A stretch of DNA of 46,270 bases from the NCBI RefSeq assembly GCF_000341105.1, contig NZ_ANBB01000072.1, positions 1-46,270 of the forward strand, read 5' to 3'. This DNA comes from Nocardiopsis potens DSM 45234 (lineage in GTDB: Bacteria; Actinomycetota; Actinomycetes; Streptosporangiales; Streptosporangiaceae). The notes beneath the pieces were generated by a model. The model had not been told where the DNA came from. It worked only from the letters and a program-made list of their open reading frames with translations, and ran no database searches. Positions 1 through 8,492 of this stretch are shown piece by piece. Every line of letters starts with the position of its first letter. Position 1 is the stretch's first letter. The position numbers and the translations under genes were made by a program.

Positions 1-42
1 AAGCTTGTCACTCTCCTCGTCGCTCCGGAGGTCCGCCGCGTC

Positions 43-60
43 AACCCACATAACGCGCCT
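43..60 (+). repeat. 18-bp sequence repeated inverted at the far end of the window
   Basis: AACCCACATAACGCGCCT here is the exact reverse complement of positions 46211-46228. AGA follows after one mismatch in both copies. A few bases later the left copy runs into the truncated R1 element. It may be the edge of an insertion element or a repeat at which the assembly ended. Its function is unknown. Confidence 0.6.
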
Positions 61-65
61 CAGAA

Positions 66-515
66 GCCCGATCCGGCCCAGGATGCGCGCCCAGGAATCA
101 CCGGGGTGCTCTCGCAGCGCACAGGGCACCCCACCCCGCCATCACCCTGCGTATTGCCCCAGGTCAGGAAGGGGTAGCGGTTTCAGAGACGGCCAGCCCC
201 GGCGCCCGGGCGGTGCGGACACAACGATCCCGCCGTCCCGGCCCGCTCTGCCGCGCCCGACCGACCAGCCGGTGCCCCTCCCCGTCTTCGCTGCCGACTT
301 GAACCCCGGCCCCGCGGAGCGCCGCGCCCGGGCGGCCGCCTCCGCCCCGTCCCCACCACTGCCGTTGCTGCCCGTCTGGACCTTTAGCCTGTGAGGCGCT
401 GCACTTGACCGACCGGCCAGCCCCTCTCCTGCCTTCGCTGCCCGTTTGAGCCTTCGCTTCACGAGGCGCCGCGCCCGGCCGACCGGCCGGCACGTCCCCT
501 TCCCGCCATCGCCGC
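66..515 (+). repeat. R1: truncated copy of the large R repeat element
   Basis: From about position 66 the sequence matches the right half of the R2/R3 core: the GGATGCGCGCCC stretch, the GGGGTGCTCTCGC-like arm and the CATCACCCTGCGTATT segment. About three degenerate array units follow (CTTGAACCCC ... GAGGCGCCGCGCCC). The left half of the core and the left array are missing. Translations through this stretch are Pro/Arg/Ala-rich and look spurious. No gene is supported in 1-519. Confidence 0.8.
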
Positions 516-519
516 CGAG

Positions 520-771
520 ATGCGGGCGGTCCTCGGCGAGGCCCACCCCTCCGCGCTCTCCGCGCTGTACAACCTCGCCTCCGCCGCGGAGCAGGCCGGG
601 GACGCCTCGGGGGCCGCGGAGCTGGTGGCGCACGGGCTGGCGGTGGCCGAGCGGGAGCACGGCCCCGAAGCGGAGACGACCGCCCTGTTCCGCTCGTTCG
701 CCGCGGACCTGCGGCGCGCCGGAGGGGGCCGCGAAGAGGGCGGTGGAGAGGGCGGCGGCGCCCCCTCCTGA
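520..771 (+). pseudogene. C-terminal fragment of a tetratricopeptide-repeat protein
   Basis: The 83 codons read like the last TPR of a kinesin-light-chain-style protein: GEAHPSALSALYNLASAAEQ, then AAELVAHGLAVAEREHGPE, followed by a Gly/Glu-rich tail. TPR proteins of this type are normally several hundred residues with an N-terminal domain such as an NB-ARC ATPase or an HTH. Here everything upstream is replaced by R1 array units, and the ATG at 520 lies a few bases after the repeat and has no clear ribosome binding site. It is most likely a gene remnant truncated by repeat insertion or recombination. A very small real protein cannot be excluded. Confidence 0.5.
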
Positions 772-792
772 GCGTGCAGCGGGGCGGGCCGC

Positions 793-1794
793 TCAGCCCC
801 CGCCCCACGGGTCGACCGGGATCGCCTCCACGCAGCGGCCGAGGTCGTCGAGGATGCGACCGTAGATTTTGTGGTTGCGCAGGACGACGCGGCGGTCGCG
901 GACCTCGGCGGCGGGGAAGCGGCGGGCGATGCGGATCAGCACGTCCTCCAGCTCGGAGAGCTGGTGCAGGCCGATGATGAGGACGATGTTGGCGGCGCCG
1001 ACCGTGCCGGCGCACAGCCGGGTCTCGCGCCAGGCGCCGAGTTCGGCGGCGGTCCGGCCGGCCTCGGTGTCGGGGACGGCGAGCTGCAGGAAGACGCCGA
1101 GCGGGAGGTCGAACAGCGGGCGGGCGACGTCGCACCGGAAGATGAGGCGGCGGGAGGCGATCAGCTCGTCGACGCGGCGGCGGACCCGGTGCTCGGGCAG
1201 GCCGGTCTCGGCGGCGATCTCCGGGGCGGTGGCGCGGCCGCGCAGGTTGAGGCAGCGGAACAGGGCGCGGTCCCCGGCGTCCAGCGGGCGGACCCGGGAG
1301 CGCGGCGGGGGCGGCGGTTTGGCCACCGCCCGGGACTCCTCGGAGGAGAGGATGCCCTGCCGCCAGTGCACGCCGCCGTAGAGCAGCCGGAACACGCTGT
1401 GCCGGATCCGCTCGGCGCCGTCGGTCAGCGCGAACTCCCCGGCCAGGGCGGACAGCAGGGAGCGCAGCTCGGCGGCGAGCAGGATCGCGAACACCTGGAA
1501 GTCGCCGGTGGTGGTCGCGGCGGTGATCACCTCGGGCCGGCGGGACAGCGCGCCCGCCACCCGGTCGGCCTGCCCGGGGGCGCAGCGCACCTCGATCACC
1601 GCGCCCATCGAGTGCTCCGGGGCGATCGCCGCGCCGACCCAGGCCAGGCCGCGCTCCTCCAGCCGGCGCCAGCGGCGGGCCGCGGTCACCGGGGAGACCC
1701 CCAGCGCGGCGCCGAGCTCGGCCCAGGTGGCCCGCGGATCGACCTGGAGCGCGTCGACCAGCTGCAGATCCGCCTCGTGCACGCGGTATGTCAT
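793..1794 (-). CDS. Lrp/AsnC-family transcriptional regulator, double-domain type
   Basis: The 333-residue product contains two AsnC-type winged-helix units. One is at the N-terminus (ADLQLVDALQVDPRATWAEL ... VSPVTAARRWRRLEERG); the other is near residues 165-215 (DRALFRCLNLRGRATAPEIA ... LPEHRVRRRVDELI). Each is followed by a ligand-binding RAM-like stretch, twice the usual ~150-residue Lrp protomer. Such proteins act as local sensors of amino acids or related metabolites. It is divergent from the MFS and M81 peptidase genes with a 146-bp gap, so it probably controls their uptake and breakdown of a small molecule. That role is inference from position. Confidence 0.85.
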   Translation of the reverse strand: MTYRVHEADLQLVDALQVDPRATWAELGAALGVSPVTAARRWRRLEERGLAWVGAAIAPEHSMGAVIEVRCAPGQADRVAGALSRRPEVITAATTTGDFQVFAILLAAELRSLLSALAGEFALTDGAERIRHSVFRLLYGGVHWRQGILSSEESRAVAKPPPPPRSRVRPLDAGDRALFRCLNLRGRATAPEIAAETGLPEHRVRRRVDELIASRRLIFRCDVARPLFDLPLGVFLQLAVPDTEAGRTAAELGAWRETRLCAGTVGAANIVLIIGLHQLSELEDVLIRIARRFPAAEVRDRRVVLRNHKIYGRILDDLGRCVEAIPVDPWGGG

Positions 1795-1940
1795 GGATCC
1801 GCAATCTAGCCCGGCGGATCGCAGGTTTCCATCGTTTCCAGGGGCTGAGAGTGAGAATCGAACGCTTGGGGGACCGGACCTGGGGCGCTCCTAGAGTTGT
1901 GGCCCATCGGTGATGGGGCTCACGTTCGAGGGGAGAAGCC

Positions 1941-3242
1941 GTGGTCGAGGCGTCCCGCACCCCGGGCATCCGGGAGGAGTCGGCCGAGGAGGCCGCGGTC
2001 TACCGCAAGGTCGGCCGCAGGCTGCTGCCGTTCCTGCTGCTCTGCTACACCTTCGCCTACCTCGACCGGGTGAACATCGGCTTCGCCAAGCTGCACATGC
2101 AGGAGGACATCGGCCTCTCCGAGGCGGCGTTCGGCCTCGGCGCCGGGCTGTTCTTCCTGGCGTACGCGCTGCTGGAGGTCCCGAGCAACCTGCTGATGCA
2201 GCGGATCGGGGCCAAGCGGACGATCACCCGGATCATGGTGCTGTGGGGCCTGACCTCGGCCGCCATGGCGTTCGCCTGGAACGAGGCGTCGTTCTACACG
2301 CTGCGGATCCTGCTCGGCGTCTTCGAGGCCGGTTTCGCGCCGGGCATCATCCTGTACCTGACCTACTGGTACTCGACGCGGCGGATGGCCGCCGCGATGG
2401 GCGTCTACATGCTGGCCGGCCCGATCGGCTCGATCTTCGGGTCGGGGGTCTCGGCGGTGATCATCAGCGGCATGGACGGCGTCGGCGGGCTGGCCGGCTG
2501 GCAGTGGATGTTCGTCGTCGAGGGCGTCCCCTGCGCGGTCCTGGGCTACCTGTTCTGGCGGCTGATGGCGGACCGGCCGCAGGAGGCGGACTGGCTCTCC
2601 GCCCGGGAGAAGGAGGTGGTCGCGGCGGCGGTGGCGCGCGGCCGGACGCGGGCCGTGCACAGCTTCTCCGCCGCGCTGAAGGACCCCCGCATCCACGTCA
2701 TGTCCGTCGCCTACTTCGGCATGATGTGCGGCATCTACGCGATCAGCTTCTGGCTGCCGACGGTGCTGCAGGAGAACGGGGTGGAGGGGACCCTGGAGAT
2801 CGGGTTCCTGACCGCGGTGCCCTACATGTTCGCGGTCGCGGCCATGGTGGTGCTGGGCCGGACCTCCGACCGGACCGGGGACCGCCGCTGGCACACGATC
2901 GTGCCGACCGCGGTGGCCGGGGCGGCGCTGCTGGTCTCCGCGCTGACCGGGGACGTGTTCGCGGTGTCGTTCACCGCGATGATCGTCGCGGTGGCCGCGG
3001 TCTGGGCCGCCTACACCGTGTTCTGGGCGGTCCCCGCCGAGCACTTCGGCGGCACCGCCGCGGCCGGCGGGATCGCCTTCATCAACACCATCGGCATCCT
3101 CGGCGGGTTCGTCAGCCCCTACCTGATCGGCCTGGTCAAGGACGCCACCGGCAGCACCCAGGCCGGGCTGCTGGCGATGGTGGGGCTGCTCGCCGCCGCG
3201 GTGGCGGCGCTGTTCCTCATCCGCCACCCGGAGCGGGACTGA
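1941..3242 (+). CDS. MFS transporter, anion:cation symporter type
   Basis: A 433-residue membrane protein with about twelve hydrophobic helices. The N-terminal KVGRRLLPFLLLCYTFAYLDRVNIGFA is the signature of the ACS branch of the major facilitator superfamily (phthalate, 4-hydroxyphenylacetate and tartrate permeases). The motif RWWHTI-type loop appears as TGDRRWHTI at mid-protein. Translation starts at GTG 1941, preceded by GAGGGGAGAAG. It is followed 53 bp downstream by an M81 peptidase gene, probably in one operon. It likely imports the organic anion or amide substrate used by that enzyme; the substrate cannot be read from sequence. Confidence 0.88.
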   Translation: MVEASRTPGIREESAEEAAVYRKVGRRLLPFLLLCYTFAYLDRVNIGFAKLHMQEDIGLSEAAFGLGAGLFFLAYALLEVPSNLLMQRIGAKRTITRIMVLWGLTSAAMAFAWNEASFYTLRILLGVFEAGFAPGIILYLTYWYSTRRMAAAMGVYMLAGPIGSIFGSGVSAVIISGMDGVGGLAGWQWMFVVEGVPCAVLGYLFWRLMADRPQEADWLSAREKEVVAAAVARGRTRAVHSFSAALKDPRIHVMSVAYFGMMCGIYAISFWLPTVLQENGVEGTLEIGFLTAVPYMFAVAAMVVLGRTSDRTGDRRWHTIVPTAVAGAALLVSALTGDVFAVSFTAMIVAVAAVWAAYTVFWAVPAEHFGGTAAAGGIAFINTIGILGGFVSPYLIGLVKDATGSTQAGLLAMVGLLAAAVAALFLIRHPERD

Positions 3243-3295
3243 GGCCGCCGGCCGGGCGGCACCGGGTCCGGGAAGACACGAACGGAAGGGCGGCG

Positions 3296-4780
3296 ATGGC
3301 GCCGAAGATCCTGATCGCCGGGTTCCTGCACGAGACGAACACCTTCGCCTCGACACCCGCCGACTACGAGAACTTCGTCAACGGCGAGGGGTTCCCGCGG
3401 ATGCACCGCGGCCCGGAGGTGCTCCGGCTGGCCGGCGTCAACGTCCCGGTCGGCGGGTTCATCGCGGAGGCGCGGACCTGGGACGCCGAGCTCCTCCCGG
3501 TGCTGTGGTGCGCCGCCTCCCCCTCGGCCCCGGTCACCGACCGGGCCTTCGAGCGGATCTGCGGGGAGATCGTCGACGCCTGCCGCGAGCACCGGCCGGA
3601 TGCGGTCTACCTGGACCTGCACGGCGCCATGGTGACCGCCTCGCACGACGACGGGGACGGCGAGGTGCTGCGCCGGGTCCGCGCCGCGGTCGGCCCCGGG
3701 GTGCCCGTCTCGGTCAGCCTGGACCTGCACGCCAACATGACCCCGCTGATGTTCGAGGCGGCCGACGCGATGGTCGCCTACCGCACCTACCCGCACGTGG
3801 ACATGGCCGACACCGGGCGGCGCGCCGCGGCGCTGCTCCACCGGCTGCTGGACGGGGAGGAGCTGGCCGTGCACCGGGCGCGGATCCCGTTCCTCATCCC
3901 GATCAACTCCGGCAGCACCCTGCTGGAGCCGGCCGGGGAGATCTACCGGCGGGTGCAGGAGGTGCCGGACGGGGAGGCGGTGCTCACCTTCGCCGCGGGC
4001 TTCCCCGCCGCCGACTTCCCCGACTGCGGCCCGACCGCGTTCGGCTACGGCGCCGACGCCGGCGCGGTGGTGCGCGAGGTGGAGCGGCTCGCCGCCCTGG
4101 TGGAGCTGCGCGAACCGGAGTTCGCCCTGGACGTGCTGGAGGCCGCGGAGGCGGTGGAGGCCGCCGCCGAGGCGGCCGCGGCGGGCGCCGCCCCGGTGGT
4201 CGTCGCCGACACCCAGGACAACCCGGGGGCCGGTGGCGACGCGACCACCACCGGGCTGCTCCGGGCGCTGCTGAAGCGGGACCACCCGGGGTCGGTGCTG
4301 GCCGCGATGTGGGACGCCGGCGTCGTCGCCCGGGCGGTGCGGGCCGGGGTCGGTGCGGAGATCGAGGCGGAGTTCCCCGGTTCCGGGGTGCCCGGCGACG
4401 CGCCGCTGCGCGGGGTCTTCGAGGTGGCGGCGGTGACCGACGGCCGGGTCGTCTTCGAGGGCCCGATGATGCGCGGCAACGAGCTCGACGTGGGCCCGTC
4501 CTGCCTGCTGCGCTCGGGCAACGTGTCGGTGGTGGTCAATTCGCGCAAGGCGCAGATCATGGACCGCAACCAGCTGCGCGCCGCCGGGGTCGCCCCCGAG
4601 GAGCAGCAGATCGTGGCGGTGAAGAGCTCGGTGCACTTCCGCGGCGACTTCCAGCCGATCGCCGGCCGCGTCCTGGTCGCGGTGGCCCCCGGGCCGATGG
4701 CGGCGGACCCGGGCGAGCTGCCCTGGACCCGGCTGCGCCCCGGTACCCGCCTCCGCCCGGGAGGCCCGGCCTTCCACTGA
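3296..4780 (+). CDS. M81-family metallopeptidase, MlrC-like
   Basis: The 494-residue protein begins ILIAGFLHETNTF, the typical opening of the MlrC/M81 family. It carries conserved stretches DAVYLDLHGAM, VSVSLDLHANMT and AYRTYPHVDM, with the His and Asp residues expected for metal binding, and ADTQDNPGAGGDATTTG in the second half. Family length is about 490-510, so it is complete. MlrC hydrolyses linear microcystin, but most relatives in soil bacteria act on unknown amide substrates. ATG 3296 has a GGAAGGG site upstream. It sits after an MFS transporter, suggesting uptake followed by hydrolysis. The 3' end faces repeat element R2. Confidence 0.88.
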   Translation: MAPKILIAGFLHETNTFASTPADYENFVNGEGFPRMHRGPEVLRLAGVNVPVGGFIAEARTWDAELLPVLWCAASPSAPVTDRAFERICGEIVDACREHRPDAVYLDLHGAMVTASHDDGDGEVLRRVRAAVGPGVPVSVSLDLHANMTPLMFEAADAMVAYRTYPHVDMADTGRRAAALLHRLLDGEELAVHRARIPFLIPINSGSTLLEPAGEIYRRVQEVPDGEAVLTFAAGFPAADFPDCGPTAFGYGADAGAVVREVERLAALVELREPEFALDVLEAAEAVEAAAEAAAAGAAPVVVADTQDNPGAGGDATTTGLLRALLKRDHPGSVLAAMWDAGVVARAVRAGVGAEIEAEFPGSGVPGDAPLRGVFEVAAVTDGRVVFEGPMMRGNELDVGPSCLLRSGNVSVVVNSRKAQIMDRNQLRAAGVAPEEQQIVAVKSSVHFRGDFQPIAGRVLVAVAPGPMAADPGELPWTRLRPGTRLRPGGPAFH

Positions 4781-5380
4781 CCCCCCGTTCCCCTCCGCGC
4801 CCGCCCCGTCCTCGGGCGCGGAGGCACCCCGGCGGCGCCGGCCCCTCCCCCGGCGCCGCCGGGACACCCCGCCCCGCCCCGCCCGGCCCGGGAGTCCCCA
4901 GAAGCGCGGAGGCACCTCCCCGATGGCGAGCCGGACGCTTCGAGCCACTGCGACCGGAACAGGGCGGCCCCACCCGGGCACGGCGCCTCACGAGGCCGGG
5001 GTTCAAGCAGGCGGCGAAGGCGGGAGGGGGACCGGCCGGTCGGTCGGGTGCGGCGCCTCGCGGAGCGAAGGTCAAGACGGGCGGCGAAGGCGGGAGGGAG
5101 ACCGGCCGGTCGGTCCGGTGCGGCGCCTCGCGGAGTGCAGGCTCAAGCAGGCGGCGACGGCAGCGGTAGGAGCGGGGCCAGGGCCTCACCCGGGCACGGC
5201 GCCTCACGAGGCCGGGGTTCAAGCAGGCGGCGAAGGCGGGAGGGGGACCGGCCGGTCGGTCGGGTGCGGCGCCTCGCGGAGTGCAGGCTCAAGCAGGCGG
5301 GGAGGGCGGCGGGCCGCCCGCCCGCGCCTGCCAGGGGACCTTATCCCCTATGCCTGGTTTGCGGCGGGGATCGGGCAGGG

Positions 5381-5694
5381 GTGGGGGCGCCCTGCGCACC
5401 GCGAGAGCACCCCGATTACATCTACCAGCGAGTAGTGGGCTCTGAAGCCCCCGCCACCCCCTCTCCGGTTACCCAGAGTTGTCAAACAGGGTCTTCCCAG
5501 GGGGACAAAAGCGACATCCCGCCCCCGCCTCTACCCTGCCCGGGTTCCGGCCCCCTGCTTTGCGGCCTTGCGGGCGCCTCGAACCCTGAACACCGGCCCG
5601 ATCGGGGCGATTCGAGCCTCTCGGGGGCCGATCCGGGCCGGGATGCGCGCCCGGGAATCACCGGGGTGCTCTCGCGGTGCGCAGGGCGCCCCAC
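5381..5694. repeat. R2 core segment bounded by ~31-bp inverted repeats
   Basis: Positions 5381-5414 and 5662-5694 are reverse complements of each other over about 31 bp (GGCGCCCTGCGCACCGCGAG and onward), with one extra G on the left. They enclose about 250 bp. This could be a MITE-like unit or a long-stem RNA. In R3 and R4 the left arm differs in the middle (GCACCTCTGCAGCACC and GCATCTCCGCAGCACC), so pairing there is weaker. Confidence 0.75.
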
Positions 5695-5877
5695 TCCACC
5701 ATCACCCTGCGTATTCGCCCAGGTCAGGGGGGGTGCGGCGGTTTCAGGGGCGGCCGGCCCCGGCGCCCGGGCGACGCGGGAACGGCGAACCCGCCACCTC
5801 GGCCCGCCCCGACCGGCCCGCCCTGCTCTGCCGCGCCTGACCGACCGGCCGGTTCCCACCGCCGCCGTCGCTGCCTG

Positions 5878-6262
5878 CTTGAACCCCTGCCCCGTGAGGC
5901 GCCGCGCCCGGGCGACCGCGTCCGCCCCGCCCCCACCGCCGCCTTCGCCACCGGCTTAAACCCCCGCCCCGTGAGGCGCCGCGCCCGGGCGACCGCGTCC
6001 GCCCCGCCCCCACCGCCGCCTTCGCCACCGGCTTAAACCCCCGCCCCGTGAGGCGCCGCGCCCGGGCGACCGCGTCCGCCCCGCCCCCACCGCCGCCTTC
6101 GCCACCGGCTTGAACCCCCGCCCCGTGAGGCGCCGCGCCCGGGCGACCGCCTCCGCCCCGCCCCCACCGCCGCCTTCGCCACCGGCTTGAACCCCCGCCC
6201 CGTGAGGCGCCGCGCCCGGGCGACCGCCTCCGCCCCGCCCCCACCGCCGCCTTCGCCACCGG
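5878..6262 (+). repeat. Five consecutive 77-bp tandem repeats
   Basis: CTT(A/G)AACCCC recurs at 5878, 5955, 6032, 6109, 6186 and 6263, exactly 77 bp apart. Units differ by only a few substitutions, for example CTTAAACC versus CTTGAACC and CGCGTCC versus CGCCTCC. Near identity implies recent expansion by slippage or recombination. The next unit is shortened to 71 bp because the GACCGCCTCCGCC part is replaced by GACCGACCAGCCGG. Confidence 0.9.
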
Positions 6263-6490
6263 CTTGAACCCCCGCCCCGTGAGGCGCCGCGCCCGACCGA
6301 CCAGCCGGTCCCCACCGCCGCCTTCGCCGCCGGCTTGAACCCCGACCCCGCGAGGCGCCGCGCCCGACCGACCGGCCGGTCCCCGCCCGCCCTCGCCGCC
6401 GGTCTGAACCGCAACGCCGTGAGGCGCCGCGCCCGATCGGGACGCCCGGCTAGGTCGGCGCGTCCGGCGCGTCCGGCGCGTCCGGGGCGG

Positions 6491-7381
6491 TCAGCCGCCG
6501 CGCAGGTGGTCGCGGAGGGAGACGGCGACGCGGGCCATGAGGCTCTCGGCGCCGGGCTGGATGATCGCCGGGACCCGCGACTCGGTGAGCACCGCGACGG
6601 CGAAGGCCTGCCCGTCGGCGTGCTCCACCACGCCGACCTCGTGCCGGAGGTTGAGCAGGGTGCCGGTCTTGGAGGACCACTTGGAGGCGTCGGAGGCGAA
6701 GTCCGGGGCCAGCCGCTGGCGCATCATGTTGTCGCCCATCAGCCCGCGGACCCGCTCGGCGATGGCGGGGTCGACCGCCGAGGGGGACCACAGCTCCTGC
6801 AGCAGGTCGGTGAAGGCCCGCGCCGTCCCCGAGTTGCCCACGGTGACGTCGAGCTGGGGCATCATGTGGCCGCGCCCTGCGGTGCCCGCGCCGATCGCCA
6901 GCGAGTGCGCCAGGTAGGCGTCATCCGGGCCGAGGCGGTCCGCGGGGGTGTCGCTGAGGTCGCTCATCGGGTGCCGGACGGTGATCCCGCGGACGCCCAT
7001 CCGCCGCAGCGACTCGGTGACCCGGGCGGGCGGGGCGATGGTGAACAGGGCTTCGGCCGCCACGTTGTCGCTGATCGCCATGGCGAGGTAGAGCAGGTCC
7101 TCCACGGCGACCCGGGCGGGGTGGCGGAACCTGCCGACGCCGGTCGGCGCGCCGCCGGGGCGCAGCAGCACCGGTTCGGCGCCGTCCACCTCGCCGGCGC
7201 GGACCAGTTCCAGGACCGCCACCGCCAGCGGGATCTTCACCAGCGAGGCGGTGGGGAACTCCAGGTCCGGCTCGATCCCCGCCTCCTCTCCGGTGCGCAG
7301 GTCGCGGACGAGGAAGGAGCCGCGCAGCCCGCCGTCGTCGAGTTCGGCGCGGAGCTCCCGGATGAGGGCCTCGGTGCTCAT
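6491..7381 (-). CDS. blaB: BlaB-like serine beta-lactamase-fold protein
   Basis: The 296-residue protein has the three class A motifs: SLVK (residues 46-49), SDN (104-106) and KTG near residue 240. It has no signal peptide. It overlaps the upstream LysR gene by ATGA (7378-7381), so the two are translationally coupled. The pair is divergent from beta-lactamase genes, the same arrangement as blaA-blaB opposite blaL in Streptomyces cacaoi. There BlaB is a membrane-associated regulatory protein resembling penicillin-recognising enzymes and needed for lactamase expression. A beta-lactam sensing role is inferred from this synteny. A cytoplasmic hydrolase of other function is the alternative. Confidence 0.75.
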   Translation of the reverse strand: MSTEALIRELRAELDDGGLRGSFLVRDLRTGEEAGIEPDLEFPTASLVKIPLAVAVLELVRAGEVDGAEPVLLRPGGAPTGVGRFRHPARVAVEDLLYLAMAISDNVAAEALFTIAPPARVTESLRRMGVRGITVRHPMSDLSDTPADRLGPDDAYLAHSLAIGAGTAGRGHMMPQLDVTVGNSGTARAFTDLLQELWSPSAVDPAIAERVRGLMGDNMMRQRLAPDFASDASKWSSKTGTLLNLRHEVGVVEHADGQAFAVAVLTESRVPAIIQPGAESLMARVAVSLRDHLRGG

Positions 7382-8271
7382 TCCGCGCCCCCGTTCCGGG
7401 GCCGGGCGCCCAGGCAGTGCGCGATCCCGCTGCCCAGCCGCTCCCGGATGCGCTCGGCCTCGTCGCCCGCGCCGCCCGCGATCCCGTAGCCGCGGGCCAG
7501 GTCGATCCCGCCGATCGGGCGCCAGTGCAGCTCCAGCTCCTCGGCCTGCTTGGCCGAGCAGAGCAGCAGGTCGGAGGAGCCGAGCACGGCGGCGACCGCG
7601 GGGGCGAGCGCGGCGGCCACCGCGACCTGGGCGGGTCGCAACCCCACCGAGTCACGCAGCCGGGTCACCCGGTCCCGGATGTGCGGGACGTCGTCCTCGG
7701 GCTGGATCCAGATGCGGCGGCCCGGGGCGTCCCGGTCGCCGCGGCCCACCCGGAGCGTCTCGGCGTGCACCACCCGGGCGCGCTGCGGGACCGCGGCGGC
7801 CAGGCCCAGCGGCACCGTCCAGGCGCTCTCGCTCACCGGGACGGCGGTGAGGGCGGCCCGGACCTGCTGGGAGCGGAGAAGCTCGGCCCGCTCGTCCGGC
7901 CGGGCCTGCTGGAAGTCCAGGTGGACGCCCTGCTCGCGGGCCTCGGCGTCGAGGCGGGCGAGGTCCAGGGTGGAGCAGACGTCCGGGACGGCGAAGCGGA
8001 GCGGGGTGAGCCGGGCGCGCTCGGCGTCGTGCTCCATCGCCTCGGCCAGCCGCACCAGGCGCCTGGCGGAGGGGAGCATCTCCCTGCCGAACGGGGTGAG
8101 CACGGCCCTGCGCGCCGAGCGGTCGATCAGCCGCCCGCCCAGGTGCTTCTCCAGGGCGGCGACGCGCCGGCTGGCGACCGGCTGCGGGATGCGCGCGGCC
8201 GCCGCGCCGAGGGTGAAGCTGCCCCGCTCGCTCACGCTGACGAACGCCTTGCAGGCACCGACGAGATCCAT
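7378..8271 (-). CDS. blaA: LysR-family regulator of beta-lactamase, BlaA-like
   Basis: The 297-residue protein starts DLVGACKAFVSVSERGSFTL, with a LysR helix-turn-helix (AAARIPQPVASRRVAALEKHLG, up to about residue 60) and a LysR substrate-binding domain after it. Its 3' end overlaps the blaB-like gene by four bases. The start codon lies only 11 bp from a LysR-type dyad (ATGC-N7-GCAT at 8283), which suggests autoregulation as well as control of the divergent lactamase gene. The same box recurs before the second lactamase gene. Assignment to BlaA rests on gene order and family, not on a sequence comparison. Confidence 0.78.
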   Translation of the reverse strand: MDLVGACKAFVSVSERGSFTLGAAAARIPQPVASRRVAALEKHLGGRLIDRSARRAVLTPFGREMLPSARRLVRLAEAMEHDAERARLTPLRFAVPDVCSTLDLARLDAEAREQGVHLDFQQARPDERAELLRSQQVRAALTAVPVSESAWTVPLGLAAAVPQRARVVHAETLRVGRGDRDAPGRRIWIQPEDDVPHIRDRVTRLRDSVGLRPAQVAVAAALAPAVAAVLGSSDLLLCSAKQAEELELHWRPIGGIDLARGYGIAGGAGDEAERIRERLGSGIAHCLGARPRNGGAE

Positions 8272-8282
8272 GACAGAGCATT

Positions 8283-8327
8283 ATGCCGGTTCCGCATGGA
8301 AGCGCCGGTTTCCGTCTTGGACGGCAT
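8283..8327. promoter_or_regulatory. Putative BlaA box 1
   Basis: ATGCCGGTTCCGCATGGAA, then TTCCGTC and ACGGCAT at fixed spacing. The first part contains ATGC-N7-GCAT, a perfect T-N11-A LysR-type dyad. The same 45-bp architecture recurs at 9508-9552. It sits in the blaA/lactamase divergent region and adjoins the blaA start. Confidence 0.75.
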
Positions 8328-8492
8328 CGGTTCTCTGGGCCAGACTGCTGCGCAGGGCTTCGGCGAGGCCGCCCGCGTAGGCGGGTCGGGGCGCCGGGTG
8401 TGCGCCCGGGGGGTGTGCTCCGGACGGCTGCGGGCCCACCGCTCACCATGCATTCGAACATGTGTTCGATATCAGAAGCAGGGGGTAACGGG

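Larger units (their letters stand above)
4952..6450. repeat. R2: complete R element between convergent genes
   Basis: The element has three parts. The left array (about 4952-5325) has units reading GGCGCCTCACGAGGC...GGGGTTCAAGC. The core (about 5326-5850) holds landmark stretches shared with R3 and R4, including GATTACATCTACCAGCG at 5414. The right array (about 5851-6450) has units in the opposite orientation (GCTTGAACC...GTGAGGCGCC). It fills the gap between the 3' ends of the M81 peptidase and the blaB-like gene. No ORF here has a plausible protein composition. The first 170 bases after the peptidase stop (4781-4951) are GC-rich with no gene. Confidence 0.85.

Noticed and set aside
164-1969. 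A 601-residue minus-strand ORF over R1 and the Lrp gene
   Set aside because: Arg/Pro-rich shadow frame of the Lrp regulator extended through repeat sequence.
1910-4780. A 956-residue ORF joining the MFS region to the M81 peptidase
   Set aside because: Its first part is an out-of-frame shadow of the MFS gene; the real peptidase starts at ATG 3296 with its own ribosome site.
5878-6262. The 77-bp repeats as a CRISPR array
   Set aside because: The whole 77-bp period is conserved; there are no variable spacers between short repeats.
4923-6450. Long ORFs through repeat R2 and the other R elements on both strands
   Set aside because: Their products are Arg/Pro/Ala/Gly repeats created by GC-rich tandem units, without start signals or domains.
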